Origin: an uncultured Desulfobulbaceae bacterium
Lineage (GTDB): Bacteria > Desulfobacterota > Desulfobulbia > Desulfobulbales > BM004
DNA: 49,495 bases
Direction of reading: 5' to 3'
Assembly: GCA_947259115.1 (NCBI GenBank)
Contig: CAMYKS010000030.1
Location: 1 to 49,495, forward strand
Shown here: positions 24,911-33,163 of the stretch, in pieces
How positions within the stretch are numbered: the stretch's first letter is position 1
Layout: each line of letters begins with the position of its first letter
Made by a program: the position numbers and the translations under genes
Notes under the pieces: model-generated
What the model saw: only the letters and a program-made list of their open reading frames with translations
Databases searched by the model: none
What the model was told of the DNA's origin: nothing

Positions 24911-25915
24911 GGGTCAGGCTTGACATTTGAGTATTCATTGCAACATGTTTCTGATCAATTTTATCTTTGACAAAAGCATATTATCTTTTGCTACTCGCTT
25001 CCGTAGCCTGTTGGCAGCCTGACTCAGGGTCGCCAGATCACGGTTCAAAAAATCTCCAAGTGCGGTGAGCTTGAGGCTATCGTTTTCCTGGACAAGTAAG
25101 GCAGCAACAGCCCTTGCTTCAGAAGCAGGTTTTGACTTTCCGGGAGCAGCGATTGTCTCGTTTGTAATGTTATAAGTTCTGCACACAGCTGCAATTACAT
25201 CTTTCAACGATAATTTTCTATTATATTTTTCTGCAGCTTTGGCAAGCACATTCTCGCAGAAATGATCATCTCCTAAAATGCGTCCTTCAGCCGTTCCCTG
25301 GTAAAATTCCTGCCGGTGATCTTCATCCCCTCCTTTCAGAACAAAATCATGATATAATTTTATCGCTCTTTTTTTCTTTTCAGCAAATTGACCCAGAACC
25401 AGGTCAGTAGTCAACCAGGTTAGATTTTCTTTGCCAAGATAGGCATGGTGGCTGCTGAATTTATACTGATCAGCTGTTTTCGTAATCTTTGCCCGGAGCG
25501 GGTTGTTATGGATATAACGGACTAATTCCAGAAGATACGTATCTGCATCTATCAATATTGACTTATAGCGGCCCTGGAATAGATGTCCGATTCGCTTCTT
25601 GCGTGCATTGATATGCCGTGTGTAACGAAATGTAATATTCTGCATGATTTTAGAGAGGGGGACGGCACTAACCTGGACAACAAGGTGAATATGGTTAGTC
25701 ATTAAACAGAAACAGTGGATACGATGCCCAAACCTTTCAATTCCTTCCTGAAGGAGCAAATAGAACTTAGTGCGATCTGCCGTGGAATAAAAAATTTTCT
25801 GGCCACCGTTGCCACGTAGGATAACGTGATAAAAAGCGCCGGGATAATGAATGCGGGGTTTGCGTGCCATTCTGTCAAACTATCACGAAGAATACTCAAA
25901 TGTCAAGCCTGACCC
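24911..25915 (-). mobile_element. RAYT element bounded by perfect 26-bp inverted repeats
   Basis: Perfect 26-base inverted repeats lie at 24911-24936 and 25890-25915 and enclose a single REP-associated Y1 transposase gene, whose stop codon overlaps the left repeat. The outer bases are GGGTCAGGC. IS200-like and RAYT elements make no target duplications, and none is seen. The right repeat is read as the last codons of the TIR gene, so the insertion postdates that gene. Confidence 0.8.
24935..25870 (-). CDS. REP-associated tyrosine transposase (RAYT)
   Basis: A 311-aa Y1/HUH endonuclease. The N-terminus MARKPRIHYPGAFYHVILRG is typical of RAYTs. The metal-binding HUH is in CLMTNHIHLVV, GHLFQGRYKS follows, and the catalytic Tyr is probably in LLELVRYIHNNPLRAK. 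A C-terminal region (about 205-311) includes a DnaA-like C-terminal helix-turn-helix pattern, as in many long RAYTs. It cleaves single-stranded DNA at REP hairpins. The gene is uninterrupted, so it may be active. Confidence 0.93.
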   Translation of the reverse strand: MARKPRIHYPGAFYHVILRGNGGQKIFYSTADRTKFYLLLQEGIERFGHRIHCFCLMTNHIHLVVQVSAVPLSKIMQNITFRYTRHINARKKRIGHLFQGRYKSILIDADTYLLELVRYIHNNPLRAKITKTADQYKFSSHHAYLGKENLTWLTTDLVLGQFAEKKKRAIKLYHDFVLKGGDEDHRQEFYQGTAEGRILGDDHFCENVLAKAAEKYNRKLSLKDVIAAVCRTYNITNETIAAPGKSKPASEARAVAALLVQENDSLKLTALGDFLNRDLATLSQAANRLRKRVAKDNMLLSKIKLIRNMLQ

Positions 25916-26329
25916 TGGTTCTTCACTTGATACAGGTTTTTTTAAGACCGAATTAAGTGCTTGAATAAGTTTTAAAGTGCCTTCTTTTGTGACCTCCACG
26001 GATTGAAACTGAGCAAGCGGGAATTCTAAATCAGTAGGTTTCAGACCAATTAAGTATGGTATGACTCTGGCCTCATCAAAAGTCTTTGCTAGACTCCCTG
26101 CTTCAAATAATAACCATGGCGCGCTCTGGTTCTGCTGGGTAATCGTCAAAATGCCAAAGTCGCATACAGAGAGCTGTTCACCTAATTCTTTACTCCATCT
26201 GGAGCCGGCCTTAATATCATGTTCTGACATCCAGGGCTGAACTTCTTGAAGAACGTCTGGAATCCAGTCTTTGAGTAGGCTGGCGATATGCTTGCTTTGT
26301 TTTCCTGACCAACTTAAAAAAATTTTCAT
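25883..26329 (-). CDS. TIR-domain protein, 3' end replaced by RAYT repeat
   Basis: A 148-aa protein that is one bacterial TIR domain: MKIFLSWSGKQSKHIA at the start, RWSKELGEQLSVCDFGILTIT in the middle and APWLLFEAGSLAK containing Trp72-x3-Glu76, where the Glu is the catalytic NADase residue of the superfamily. Residues 139-146 are encoded by the RAYT inverted repeat, so the original C-terminus, probably an effector or sensing domain, has been lost. Bacterial TIR proteins are often abortive-infection effectors, but no partner gene such as a sensor or SIR2 is adjacent. Whether the stump is functional is unclear. Confidence 0.8.
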   Translation of the reverse strand: MKIFLSWSGKQSKHIASLLKDWIPDVLQEVQPWMSEHDIKAGSRWSKELGEQLSVCDFGILTITQQNQSAPWLLFEAGSLAKTFDEARVIPYLIGLKPTDLEFPLAQFQSVEVTKEGTLKLIQALNSVLKKPVSSEEPGSGLTFEYSS

Positions 26330-26998
26330 TTTTAAACTTACCCTATATGCATTCTAACAAGTTATTATATGGTTTCCTGATATCTACACACCCAACCGAT
26401 TTTTTACCTGTCATTGAACTGTCCGTCAAATAATCAGCAGCAAGTTCAATTTGCCTATTTCATTTAAATATTGTTATATTCTAATGAAATAGGCTTGACA
26501 AGAAATTTATAACCGCTTAAATGCCTTACTGTATATTACCCCAATATAATTGATATCCGGTTTCCGGAGAATTCCACATGCTTTCCATCCCTTCCACCCT
26601 AAAGGCAAAATTTGATATGTTCTTGTGGAGAAAAGATGCTCTGAAAAACGCACATGCCTTTTACAAAAAATGACTGCGTTATTAACTTGATTTTTACCGG
26701 AAATATCATTCTTCTTCAAACAGCCTCTCCTCATGGCAACAATCCATTACCACTTACAACCGAACGGCAGGTGAAGACTGCAAAGGCATCAGCTCCTCAG
26801 GTTCTTACTTTACCTGGTCAAAAAAGACATTTCCCGTTAGGCGGGCCCTACGCAGTAAACGTCTCCAATGTCCACACCTTCAATGAAAAACTCTCTCATC
26901 AAGTGATCGTATTTTTATGAAAGAATTCACTTGTACAAATATAAAATAATTTACTATTCTCGTTTTGCACTGGAATTAACTAAACAAGGAGGTTTGGA
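26330..26998. other. 669-base intergenic region without a supported gene
   Basis: AT-rich sequence upstream of the TIR gene and of the MBL hydrolase. A minus-strand frame (26507-26734) includes NNAVIFCKRH, faintly like the end of a GNAT acetyltransferase, and a plus-strand frame covers 26654-26920; neither has a ribosome site or solid family signal. The last bases carry AAGGAGGTTTGGA for the MBL gene. Confidence 0.4.
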
Positions 26999-27889
26999 AT
27001 GATTGGTAAAATTATATCAATTTCATGCATTGTAGCAGCTGGTTTCATGGCGTTTGCCACCACCGGACTGGCTGAGGATGAAAAAATCATCCCTATGCCG
27101 ATCACTGAGCAGATTTACATGATTGGCGGAGAAGGCGGTAACATTGGTTTGTTTATCGGTGGGGATGGAACATTCCTGATTGACGACCAGTTCGCTCCCA
27201 TGACTGAAAAAATTGTAGAGGCCATCAAATCAGTGGGCGGCAATTATCCCAGGTTTCTGATCAATACCCATTACCACGGCGACCATACGGGCGGAAACGA
27301 GAAACTGGGCGCAGGCGGCACCGTGATTTTTTCCCACGATAATGTACGTGAACGCTTGAGCACAGGCTCCTATATCAAGGAATTTTCCATGCAGCGACCG
27401 GGTATTTCCCCGGTGGGTTTACCTGTCGTGACTTTTTCTGAGGATATCAGCTTTCATCTTAACGGCGACACCATCCGCGCCATACATGTACCCAATGCCC
27501 ATACCGATGGAGACAGTTTTATTTATTTTAAGACGGCCAATGTCATCCACGCCGGTGATTTCTTTTTCAACGGTATTTACCCATTTATCGATGTTACCCA
27601 CGGTGGTTCCCTCAAGGGTATGATTAAAGCAGTGGACCTGGTATTGTCGCTGGCTGATGAGAACACAAAAATCATCGCTGGTCACGGACCCGTTGGAGAT
27701 ATTAAACAGTTGGCAAGTTACCGCCGGATGCTCTTTACAGTTTATGAACGGTTGAGAAAACTTAAAGCGTCAGGAAAAAGCGCCCAGGAGGCTGTTGCTG
27801 CAAAACCCCTGGCCGATCTTGAGGCTGCCTGGGGAGACGGACTTTTCAAGGGCGATCAATGGATCGAGATGATCTATTCCGGTGTTTAA
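26999..27889 (+). CDS. Periplasmic MBL-fold metallohydrolase
   Basis: A 296-aa metallo-beta-lactamase-fold protein with a signal peptide ending near ATTGLAEDE. Zinc motifs are visible: THYHGDHTGG (His-x-His-x-Asp-His), His in VPNAHTDGDS, Asp in IHAGDFFFNG and His in IIAGHGPVGD. The overall pattern resembles the periplasmic SoxH/quinoprotein-relay-type MBL group rather than true beta-lactamases. The substrate is unknown. A strong AGGAGGTTTGGA site precedes the ATG, and it stands as a single gene. Confidence 0.9.
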   Translation: MIGKIISISCIVAAGFMAFATTGLAEDEKIIPMPITEQIYMIGGEGGNIGLFIGGDGTFLIDDQFAPMTEKIVEAIKSVGGNYPRFLINTHYHGDHTGGNEKLGAGGTVIFSHDNVRERLSTGSYIKEFSMQRPGISPVGLPVVTFSEDISFHLNGDTIRAIHVPNAHTDGDSFIYFKTANVIHAGDFFFNGIYPFIDVTHGGSLKGMIKAVDLVLSLADENTKIIAGHGPVGDIKQLASYRRMLFTVYERLRKLKASGKSAQEAVAAKPLADLEAAWGDGLFKGDQWIEMIYSGV

Positions 27890-27990
27890 TCAAAAAAAAC
27901 TGACGGATTAATTGTCGAATTAGAACAATTCAATACAAAAAAATCTATACAGCGTATCATTAATCAAACTTACATTTGGAGGCACCAAAC

Positions 27991-28842
27991 ATGAGAAGCA
28001 TGCTGGCAAGCATTTTACTGGTCGTATTTTTAACCACCCCCTTAGCAGCTCAAGAGTTAAGCGGAACACTGCAGCAGATTAAAAAGTCCGGAGTAATAAA
28101 AATCGGCTATCGCGAGTCACAGCCCCCCATGTCTTTTTTGGGAAAAAACGGCAAACCCGAAGGTTACTCCATTGACGTCTGTCAACATATTGTTGCTGGC
28201 ATAGAAAATAAAATTGGTCGGGACATAAAGGTAAAATATGTCCCTGTGACCGCTGCAGAACGATTTGCAGCATTGTCTGACAACACAATCGACATATTAT
28301 GCGGTTCAACCACAAAAACCCTATCCCGTAGTGAAGTTGTCGATTTCACACAACTTACCTTTGTTACCGGTGCTTCAATGATGACCTTGAAGGATACGAA
28401 AATCATGAATAATTTTGACGGGAAAAAAATTGGAGTTGTGAAAGGCACAACAACGGTTGATTCGATGAAAGAACTCTTTCAAGACACAAAAACTGATGTC
28501 AACATTGTCCTGGTGGATTCAACGTCCGAAGGACTTAATGCCTTGGAAAAAGGGAAAATTGATGCCTTTGCCTCTGACCAGGTTGTGCTCATCGGTTTGG
28601 CTTTGTCAGCTGATAATCCTGATAAATTTGCCATTCTTCCGAACCTGTTTTCATACGAACCTTTTGCTTTGGCTGTACGAAGAAATGATGCAGACTTCCG
28701 TCTTGTTGCAGATCGTGTGATATCCCATCTTTATCGATCAAAACAGATACTGCCGATTTATGATAAATGGTTTGGCAAATTTTCCACTAAAAGACCCACA
28801 GCATTTGAGGCAGTGATCCAAATGAATTCTACTCCGGAGTAG
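27991..28842 (+). CDS. Periplasmic amino-acid-type solute-binding protein
   Basis: A 283-aa family 3 extracellular solute-binding protein (GltI-like). It has a signal peptide cut after PLAAQ, then IKKSGVIKIGYRESQPPMSF, the GYSIDVCQHI segment, and DILCGSTTKTLSRSEVVDFT with the ligand-binding Arg. No permease or ATPase gene is nearby, so it is an orphan that may feed a distant ABC system or act as a sensor partner. TTTGGAGG precedes the chosen ATG; an upstream in-frame start at 27976 would only lengthen the signal peptide. Confidence 0.88.
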   Translation: MRSMLASILLVVFLTTPLAAQELSGTLQQIKKSGVIKIGYRESQPPMSFLGKNGKPEGYSIDVCQHIVAGIENKIGRDIKVKYVPVTAAERFAALSDNTIDILCGSTTKTLSRSEVVDFTQLTFVTGASMMTLKDTKIMNNFDGKKIGVVKGTTTVDSMKELFQDTKTDVNIVLVDSTSEGLNALEKGKIDAFASDQVVLIGLALSADNPDKFAILPNLFSYEPFALAVRRNDADFRLVADRVISHLYRSKQILPIYDKWFGKFSTKRPTAFEAVIQMNSTPE

Positions 28843-28910
28843 AAAACTGTAGAGCAATGGGCTGACAACAAAGGCTCTCAGGCTCACCCGGACGCTATGG
28901 AACTTTAGAG

Positions 28911-28934
28911 TTGGGAGGGGGCCATGGCTCCCAA
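28911..28934 (+). other. Hairpin before a 29-codon open frame
   Basis: A perfect 7-bp stem TTGGGAG / CTCCCAA closes a GC-rich 10-base loop. It is followed at once by a ribosome site (GGAGG at 28943-28947). It may be a structured leader, or a leftover of the upstream region of a decayed gene. Confidence 0.3.
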
Positions 28935-28952
28935 GTCTCATTGGAGGTCCTT

Positions 28953-29042
28953 ATGGCAAACAGTGAGCATCTGGACATGTTTTGCAAAGGAGCAAAGCGT
29001 TGCCGGTTGCTCAACTGCTTACTGGTAATAAGATTATACTAG
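28953..29042 (+). pseudogene. 29-codon open frame, possible remnant
   Basis: GGAGGTCCTT before the ATG is a strong ribosome site, but the frame ends after 29 codons. The start MANSEHLDMFCKGAKRC resembles the opening of pentapeptide-repeat proteins (MAN-EHL-x-x-x-KQG), so it may be what remains of such a gene, or a genuine small Cys-rich peptide. Confidence is low. Confidence 0.25.
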
Positions 29043-29046
29043 GCCC

Positions 29047-29478
29047 ATGAAAAAGCTACCCGTTGTAATTGCCCTGTTCGTTGCCCTCTATATTGGATGG
29101 TGGTATTTCAGCCTCCCCAATGATTCCACCGGACCAGCAAAGCAAAATGATACGGTTCTGGCCCGTGCTTTTGCAGAACAAAAAAGCGATATTCAAGTAG
29201 AGGGAACCGGTGTTGTCATCAAGATATTGCCGGATGATAACGTCGGGGGCCGCCATCAGCGCTTTATCTTAAGGCTCCACTCCGGCCAGACAGTCCTTAT
29301 TGCCCATAATATTGATCTTGCACCCCGGCTTCCCTCCATCAAAAATGGCGATACCATCGCCTTCAACGGTGAATACGAGTGGAACTCAAAAGGAGGCGTC
29401 ATTCACTGGACGCATCATGATCCCAAAGGACGTCATGTGGCCGGCTGGCTGAAACATAATGGTCAAACATATCAATGA
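29047..29478 (+). CDS. DUF3465 family exported protein
   Basis: A 143-aa protein with an N-terminal membrane anchor or signal (residues 4-22) and a DUF3465 domain: VEGTGVVIKILPDD, GGRHQRFILRLHSGQTVLIAHN and the C-terminal GGVIHWTHHDPKGRHVAGWL. The last is rich in His and Trp and could bind metal or nucleic acid; the family function is unknown. It faces the periplasm if the anchor is correct. It ends 35 bases before the left 57-bp inverted repeat. Confidence 0.8.
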   Translation: MKKLPVVIALFVALYIGWWYFSLPNDSTGPAKQNDTVLARAFAEQKSDIQVEGTGVVIKILPDDNVGGRHQRFILRLHSGQTVLIAHNIDLAPRLPSIKNGDTIAFNGEYEWNSKGGVIHWTHHDPKGRHVAGWLKHNGQTYQ

Positions 29479-29512
29479 CTACCAAGTAAGGCGCTCATGT
29501 GGAAATACCATT

Positions 29513-29569
29513 TAGTCCGCATTTTTCACGAGTCGAGACGCCGGATAGAAAAAGTGTAAGTCGTTTGAG
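29513..29569 (+). repeat. Left arm of 57-bp inverted repeat
   Basis: Matches 30948-31004 in inverted orientation with a single mismatch in 57 bases. Together the arms enclose 1,378 bases carrying the DUF302 and LysE genes. Confidence 0.88.
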
Positions 29570-29606
29570 CTGAGTCTTCACACTGAATAAACGCAAGGAG
29601 GAAAAA

Positions 29607-30059
29607 ATGAAGAAAGCAATTCTCAGCGTATTGGTAACCTTGTTTATTGCTGTTCCCGCAGCGGCATCAGATGGAATGATCAATGTTCAAAGCACCTTTA
29701 ATGTACAAGAAACCGCCGATCGCATGGAGATCATCTTACAGGAAAAAGGAATGAAAATATTTAACCGAATAAAACATTCCGAAGGTGCTGCCAAGGCAGG
29801 CATCGAACTGCGCAACACGGAACTCATACTATTCGGCAATCCAAAAGTAGGAAGCCCTCTTATGAAATGTCGACAAAGTGTTGCCATTGACTTACCCCAG
29901 AAAGCGCTGATATGGGAAGATGACAAGGCCAATGTCTGGATATCGTATAATGATCCAAGATATTTGGAGAGAAGGCATACTATCACCGGTTGTGAAGAAG
30001 TCCTGTTGAAAATAGAAAAGGCCCTGGCCGGGATTGCAAAATCAGCAGCAACAAAATAA
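29607..30059 (+). CDS. DUF302 family exported protein
   Basis: A 150-aa protein with a clear signal peptide (cut after VPAAAS) and a DUF302 domain: VQETADRMEIILQEKGMKIF, HSEGAAKAGIELRNTELILF and GNPKVGSPLMKCRQSVAIDLP. DUF302 is a small alpha-beta fold of unknown function, often exported. AAGGAGGAAAAA precedes the ATG. It is the first gene inside the 57-bp inverted repeats and lies 43 bases before the LysE gene, which probably forms an operon with it. Confidence 0.88.
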   Translation: MKKAILSVLVTLFIAVPAAASDGMINVQSTFNVQETADRMEIILQEKGMKIFNRIKHSEGAAKAGIELRNTELILFGNPKVGSPLMKCRQSVAIDLPQKALIWEDDKANVWISYNDPRYLERRHTITGCEEVLLKIEKALAGIAKSAATK

Positions 30060-30102
30060 GGTTACTCTATATTATATACTTTCTATCAGCAAGCCACATA
30101 AA

Positions 30103-30720
30103 ATGGTCTCTTTTCTAACTGCAGGAACCATACTGGGACTTTCAGCGGGTTTTGCTCCCGGACCTCTGCTGGCGCTGGTCATTTCTGAAACTCTGCAGCA
30201 TGATATAAAGGCAGGCATCAGAGTTGCCCTTGCGCCCATCCTGACAGATCTGCCGATCATAATTTTCAGCCTTATTATACTGGTAAATCTTTCGCATTTT
30301 GATCAAGTCCTCGGTTTCATATCAATTATCGGCGCCTGCTTTCTCCTGTACCTGGGAATTGGAAATATGAAAACCGTGGGGGTGGATCTTAACGAACAGG
30401 CCAATACACAAAAATCCCTGCAGAAAGGCATTTTCGTTAATGCATTAAGCCCACACCCGTATCTGTTTTGGATCTCTGTGGGCGGCCCGACAACTATCAA
30501 GGCCATGGACCAGAGCCTGCCTGCTGCTCTGGCTTTTATTGGCAGTTTTTATATACTTCTTGTCGGGTCTAAAATCGTTCTAGCCATACTGGTGGGCAAG
30601 TCACGCTCTTTCCTGCTGGGCAATAAATATATTTACACCATGCGGTTGCTAGGAATTGTCTTGATTATCTTCGCAGGGTTTCTCTTCCGAGACGGCTTTC
30701 ACCTGCTCGGCATATTCTAG
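30103..30720 (+). CDS. LysE/RhtB family exporter
   Basis: A 205-aa inner-membrane protein with six hydrophobic segments and the LysE-type N-terminal motif GLSAGFAPGPLLALVISETL. Then come FISIIGACFLLYLGIGNMK and FVNALSPHPYLFWISVGGP. The family exports amino acids or other small molecules; the substrate here is unknown. The ATG chosen places the first segment at the N-terminus, though its ribosome site is poor. It lies inside the 57-bp inverted repeats. Confidence 0.87.
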   Translation: MVSFLTAGTILGLSAGFAPGPLLALVISETLQHDIKAGIRVALAPILTDLPIIIFSLIILVNLSHFDQVLGFISIIGACFLLYLGIGNMKTVGVDLNEQANTQKSLQKGIFVNALSPHPYLFWISVGGPTTIKAMDQSLPAALAFIGSFYILLVGSKIVLAILVGKSRSFLLGNKYIYTMRLLGIVLIIFAGFLFRDGFHLLGIF

Positions 30721-30733
30721 CCCGAATATTTCA

Positions 30734-30854
30734 TGAACAGTTTTGAAAAATTAGTTTAAATATCTGTTTTGTGATTTAAACTTATTTTTCCAGTATATAT
30801 GCCCGGTTACAGTTTGTACCAGGTGACTGAATAGATTTTTTTCAAAACTGTTCA
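30734..30854. repeat. 17-bp inverted repeat after the LysE gene
   Basis: TGAACAGTTTTGAAAAA (30734-30750) returns perfectly inverted at 30838-30854, enclosing 87 AT-rich bases. It begins 13 bases after the LysE stop. It could be a miniature element or a long-loop terminator. Confidence 0.6.
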
Positions 30855-30947
30855 CCCTTCGGGCAAGCCAATACATCCGTATAGACCGCAGTGTGATCCG
30901 TTTCGCATACTAAAGTATCGAAGTCTCCCTTTTCGGTCACTTATCTA

Positions 30948-31004
30948 CTCAAACGACTTACACTTTGTCTATCCGGCGTCTCGACTCGTGAAAAATGCGG
31001 ACTA
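30948..31004 (-). repeat. Right arm of 57-bp inverted repeat
   Basis: Inverted partner of 29513-29569 with one mismatch. No sequence similarity continues beyond the arms on either side. Confidence 0.88.
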
Positions 31005-31142
31005 GTTGGAAATAAAGAATCCGGGCCATGAGGGCCCGGCGCTCACTACTGAATTTAACAACCACCCCTAAAAGGGGGTTACTGTTTTGCACGCTGTAAG
31101 TGTTTTTAACGCCATTTCACGCCGCTGAGCAGCACAGCAAAG

Positions 31143-31206
31143 AACGGATAAGCGACTCGGCGGAGCGTCAGCGAAACGGATAAGCGACTCGGCGGAGCGT
31201 CAGCGA
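31143..31206. repeat. Perfect tandem duplication of a 32-bp GC-rich unit
   Basis: Two identical 32-base copies, 31143-31174 and 31175-31206, each containing GACTCGGCGGAGCGTCAGCG. There is no spacer, so not a CRISPR. A recent slippage or recombination event is likely. Confidence 0.85.
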
Positions 31207-31447
31207 CTTTCCGATGTCGCCCGTTTTTTGCGAGCAGCGCAGGGTAGCCCGCTTCAGCGGGCCAAGTGGACGGCTGCCTTTTTTGGTTCGTTTTTGGGCA
31301 AGCAAAAATGAACGTTCATAAAATAAATTTAGTATATTGGAATAAGTTATATGCGGACCTCTCCTCATTTATCACTACCCTACATGCATAGCATAGCTGG
31401 AACTCACCAGCTTAGCTGGTGGTTTAAGGTTTATAATTAAACTGCTG

Positions 31448-32470
31448 TCAGAACCATTCGATATCCCGGGGATCATAGGCGATGCTCACTTTTTGACCCG
31501 GGCTGAGTTTGAGCTTTTCGACCTTGTCCCGCTGCAAACGAATGGTGATGACCAGTTCTGCTACTTTTATAGCTGTTTGAACCGTATCACCGTTTCTTTC
31601 AAGAAAAAGCCGTGTAACAATACCGTACAGAGTATCGATATTCCACTTCAGCAAAGGGTCCCGGCCCGGCAAGGTAATTTTCAACTTTGAGGGGTTAATG
31701 ACCGCCATCTCCTTCCCCTCTTCAGGTCTTGGCACAACCAGGACCTGTCCGTCTTCAAGTTCTTTCTGCAGCAAATCCCTTTGGCCAATGCGCCAGGGGC
31801 CGTAGACAGTACAACCCAAGCCGCCTTTAAAAAGTCGGCCATGCAGGAGATGCAGGACCGTGTCACAGGTTTCATACAGCCACTGCCAGTCATGGGTTGC
31901 TACCACCAGAGTTGTACCCCACTCTTCCCTGGCCTTAAGTGAAGCTTGTTTAATAAGGCGGGCACTGTGTGAATCAACACTGGCGGTGGGCTCGTCCAGC
32001 AGCAGCACTTCAGGCTTAAGGATCAAGCGTGCGGCCAGGGCAACACGTTGCGTCTCTCCCCCGGATAATGCTGACCATTTTCTCCTGCTGAAACTTTGCG
32101 GATCCAGCCCCACCTGGGCTAACGCTTCCCCAACACGTGCTTTAAGGTTTTTCGTATCGCGCCTGATTTTTAAGCCATAGGCAACGTTATCAAAAACTGA
32201 ACGCCGCATGAGGTAGGGTTCCTGGGCCAGCAGAGTCACCTTGAAACGGACCTTGTCAGACAAAGGAACAACTTTTTGTCCATTAAACAGTATTGCACCA
32301 TAGGTCGCTTCCTCCAGAAAAGCCAGAAGCTTAAGCAACGTTGACTTGCCGCTGCCGTTTGGTCCTACAAGACCGGTTATGGAGGCGGCCGGGATAGTGA
32401 CATTTTCTATGGAAAGCACCTGCTTGTCTCCATAATAGTGATCAATATCCTTGAGCTGATATACGGACAT
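31448..32470 (-). CDS. tupC: Tungstate ABC transporter ATP-binding protein
   Basis: A 340-aa ABC ATPase with Walker A GPNGSGKST (36-44), signature LSGGETQR (135-142) and Walker B VLLLDEPT (155-162). A C-terminal extension of about 100 residues ends in a TOBE-like domain (IRLQRDKVEKLKLSPGQKV) that in this family senses oxyanion. It is the last gene of tupABC, one base after the permease stop. The pairing with a TupA-type binding protein points to tungstate rather than molybdate. Confidence 0.92.
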   Translation of the reverse strand: MSVYQLKDIDHYYGDKQVLSIENVTIPAASITGLVGPNGSGKSTLLKLLAFLEEATYGAILFNGQKVVPLSDKVRFKVTLLAQEPYLMRRSVFDNVAYGLKIRRDTKNLKARVGEALAQVGLDPQSFSRRKWSALSGGETQRVALAARLILKPEVLLLDEPTASVDSHSARLIKQASLKAREEWGTTLVVATHDWQWLYETCDTVLHLLHGRLFKGGLGCTVYGPWRIGQRDLLQKELEDGQVLVVPRPEEGKEMAVINPSKLKITLPGRDPLLKWNIDTLYGIVTRLFLERNGDTVQTAIKVAELVITIRLQRDKVEKLKLSPGQKVSIAYDPRDIEWF

Positions 32471-32471
32471 T

Positions 32472-33161
32472 TCAGATTCTCCTGCGTAACCCTGCCAGGG
32501 AAATATTGACCGTCAGGGCAATCAGGAGCAATACCAGGCCCAGGGCTATGCCCATGCCGAATTCCCCCTTGCTTGTTTCCAGGGCAATTGCCGTGGTTAT
32601 GGTCCTGGTGTGCCATTTGATATTTCCACCAACCATCAGGGAGATCCCGACCTCGGTTAAGACCCGGCCCGTGGCAGTCACTGCGGCAGCTAGGATGCCC
32701 AAACGCACTTCCCATAAGGTGCTTGCAGCTATCTTTCTGCTGTTTGCCCCCAATGACATGAGGGTTATGTGTAAATTACGGTCTGCCGCCTCGACAGCGG
32801 TTGCGGTCAGGGCAATGATAATGGGCAGGGACAGGAGCGTCTGGCCGATTGCAATGCCCGGTATGGTAAAAAGCAGCCCCGCCTCACCGAAAGGACCGTT
32901 TCTGGAGAGCAGAGCGTAGATGACAAGCCCGATGAATACAGTGGGTAATGCCAGGAGAGTATCAACAATAATGCGGATCTGTTTCTTAAACCTGAAATCA
33001 AAATATCCCAGCAGGTAACCAAGGGGAATACCCAGCAGCAGACTGGCTGCCATTGCCAGACCTGAAGCTCGCAGCGTGGAACTGATGGCTGAATACGTTG
33101 CCGGATCAAGGCTGCGCAATAATGTATAGGCCTGGGTAAAACCCTCTTGAATAAAATCCAT
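32472..33161 (-). CDS. tupB: Tungstate ABC transporter permease
   Basis: A 229-aa inner-membrane permease with about five hydrophobic segments and the EAA-type cytoplasmic loop (AADRNLHITLMSLGANSRKI) that docks to the ATPase. TupB signature stretches VDTLLALPTVFIGLVIYALL and LTEVGISLMVGGNIKWHTRT are visible. It is packed within two bases of both neighbours. Confidence 0.93.
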   Translation of the reverse strand: MDFIQEGFTQAYTLLRSLDPATYSAISSTLRASGLAMAASLLLGIPLGYLLGYFDFRFKKQIRIIVDTLLALPTVFIGLVIYALLSRNGPFGEAGLLFTIPGIAIGQTLLSLPIIIALTATAVEAADRNLHITLMSLGANSRKIAASTLWEVRLGILAAAVTATGRVLTEVGISLMVGGNIKWHTRTITTAIALETSKGEFGMGIALGLVLLLIALTVNISLAGLRRRI

Positions 33162-33163
33162 TC

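Larger units (their letters stand above)
30721..31447. other. 727-base repeat-rich intergenic region
   Basis: No supported gene. It contains the 17-bp inverted pair, the right 57-bp arm, a GC hairpin CCGGGCC / GGCCCGG (31021-31039), the 32-bp tandem repeat (31143-31206) and a 7-bp hairpin CACCAGC / GCTGGTG (31405-31421) facing the 3' end of tupC, which may act as a weak terminator. Confidence 0.55.

Noticed and set aside
26507..26920. Overlapping open frames on both strands upstream of the MBL gene
   Set aside because: There is no ribosome site. The minus frame has only a faint GNAT-like stretch, not enough to call a gene or a pseudogene.
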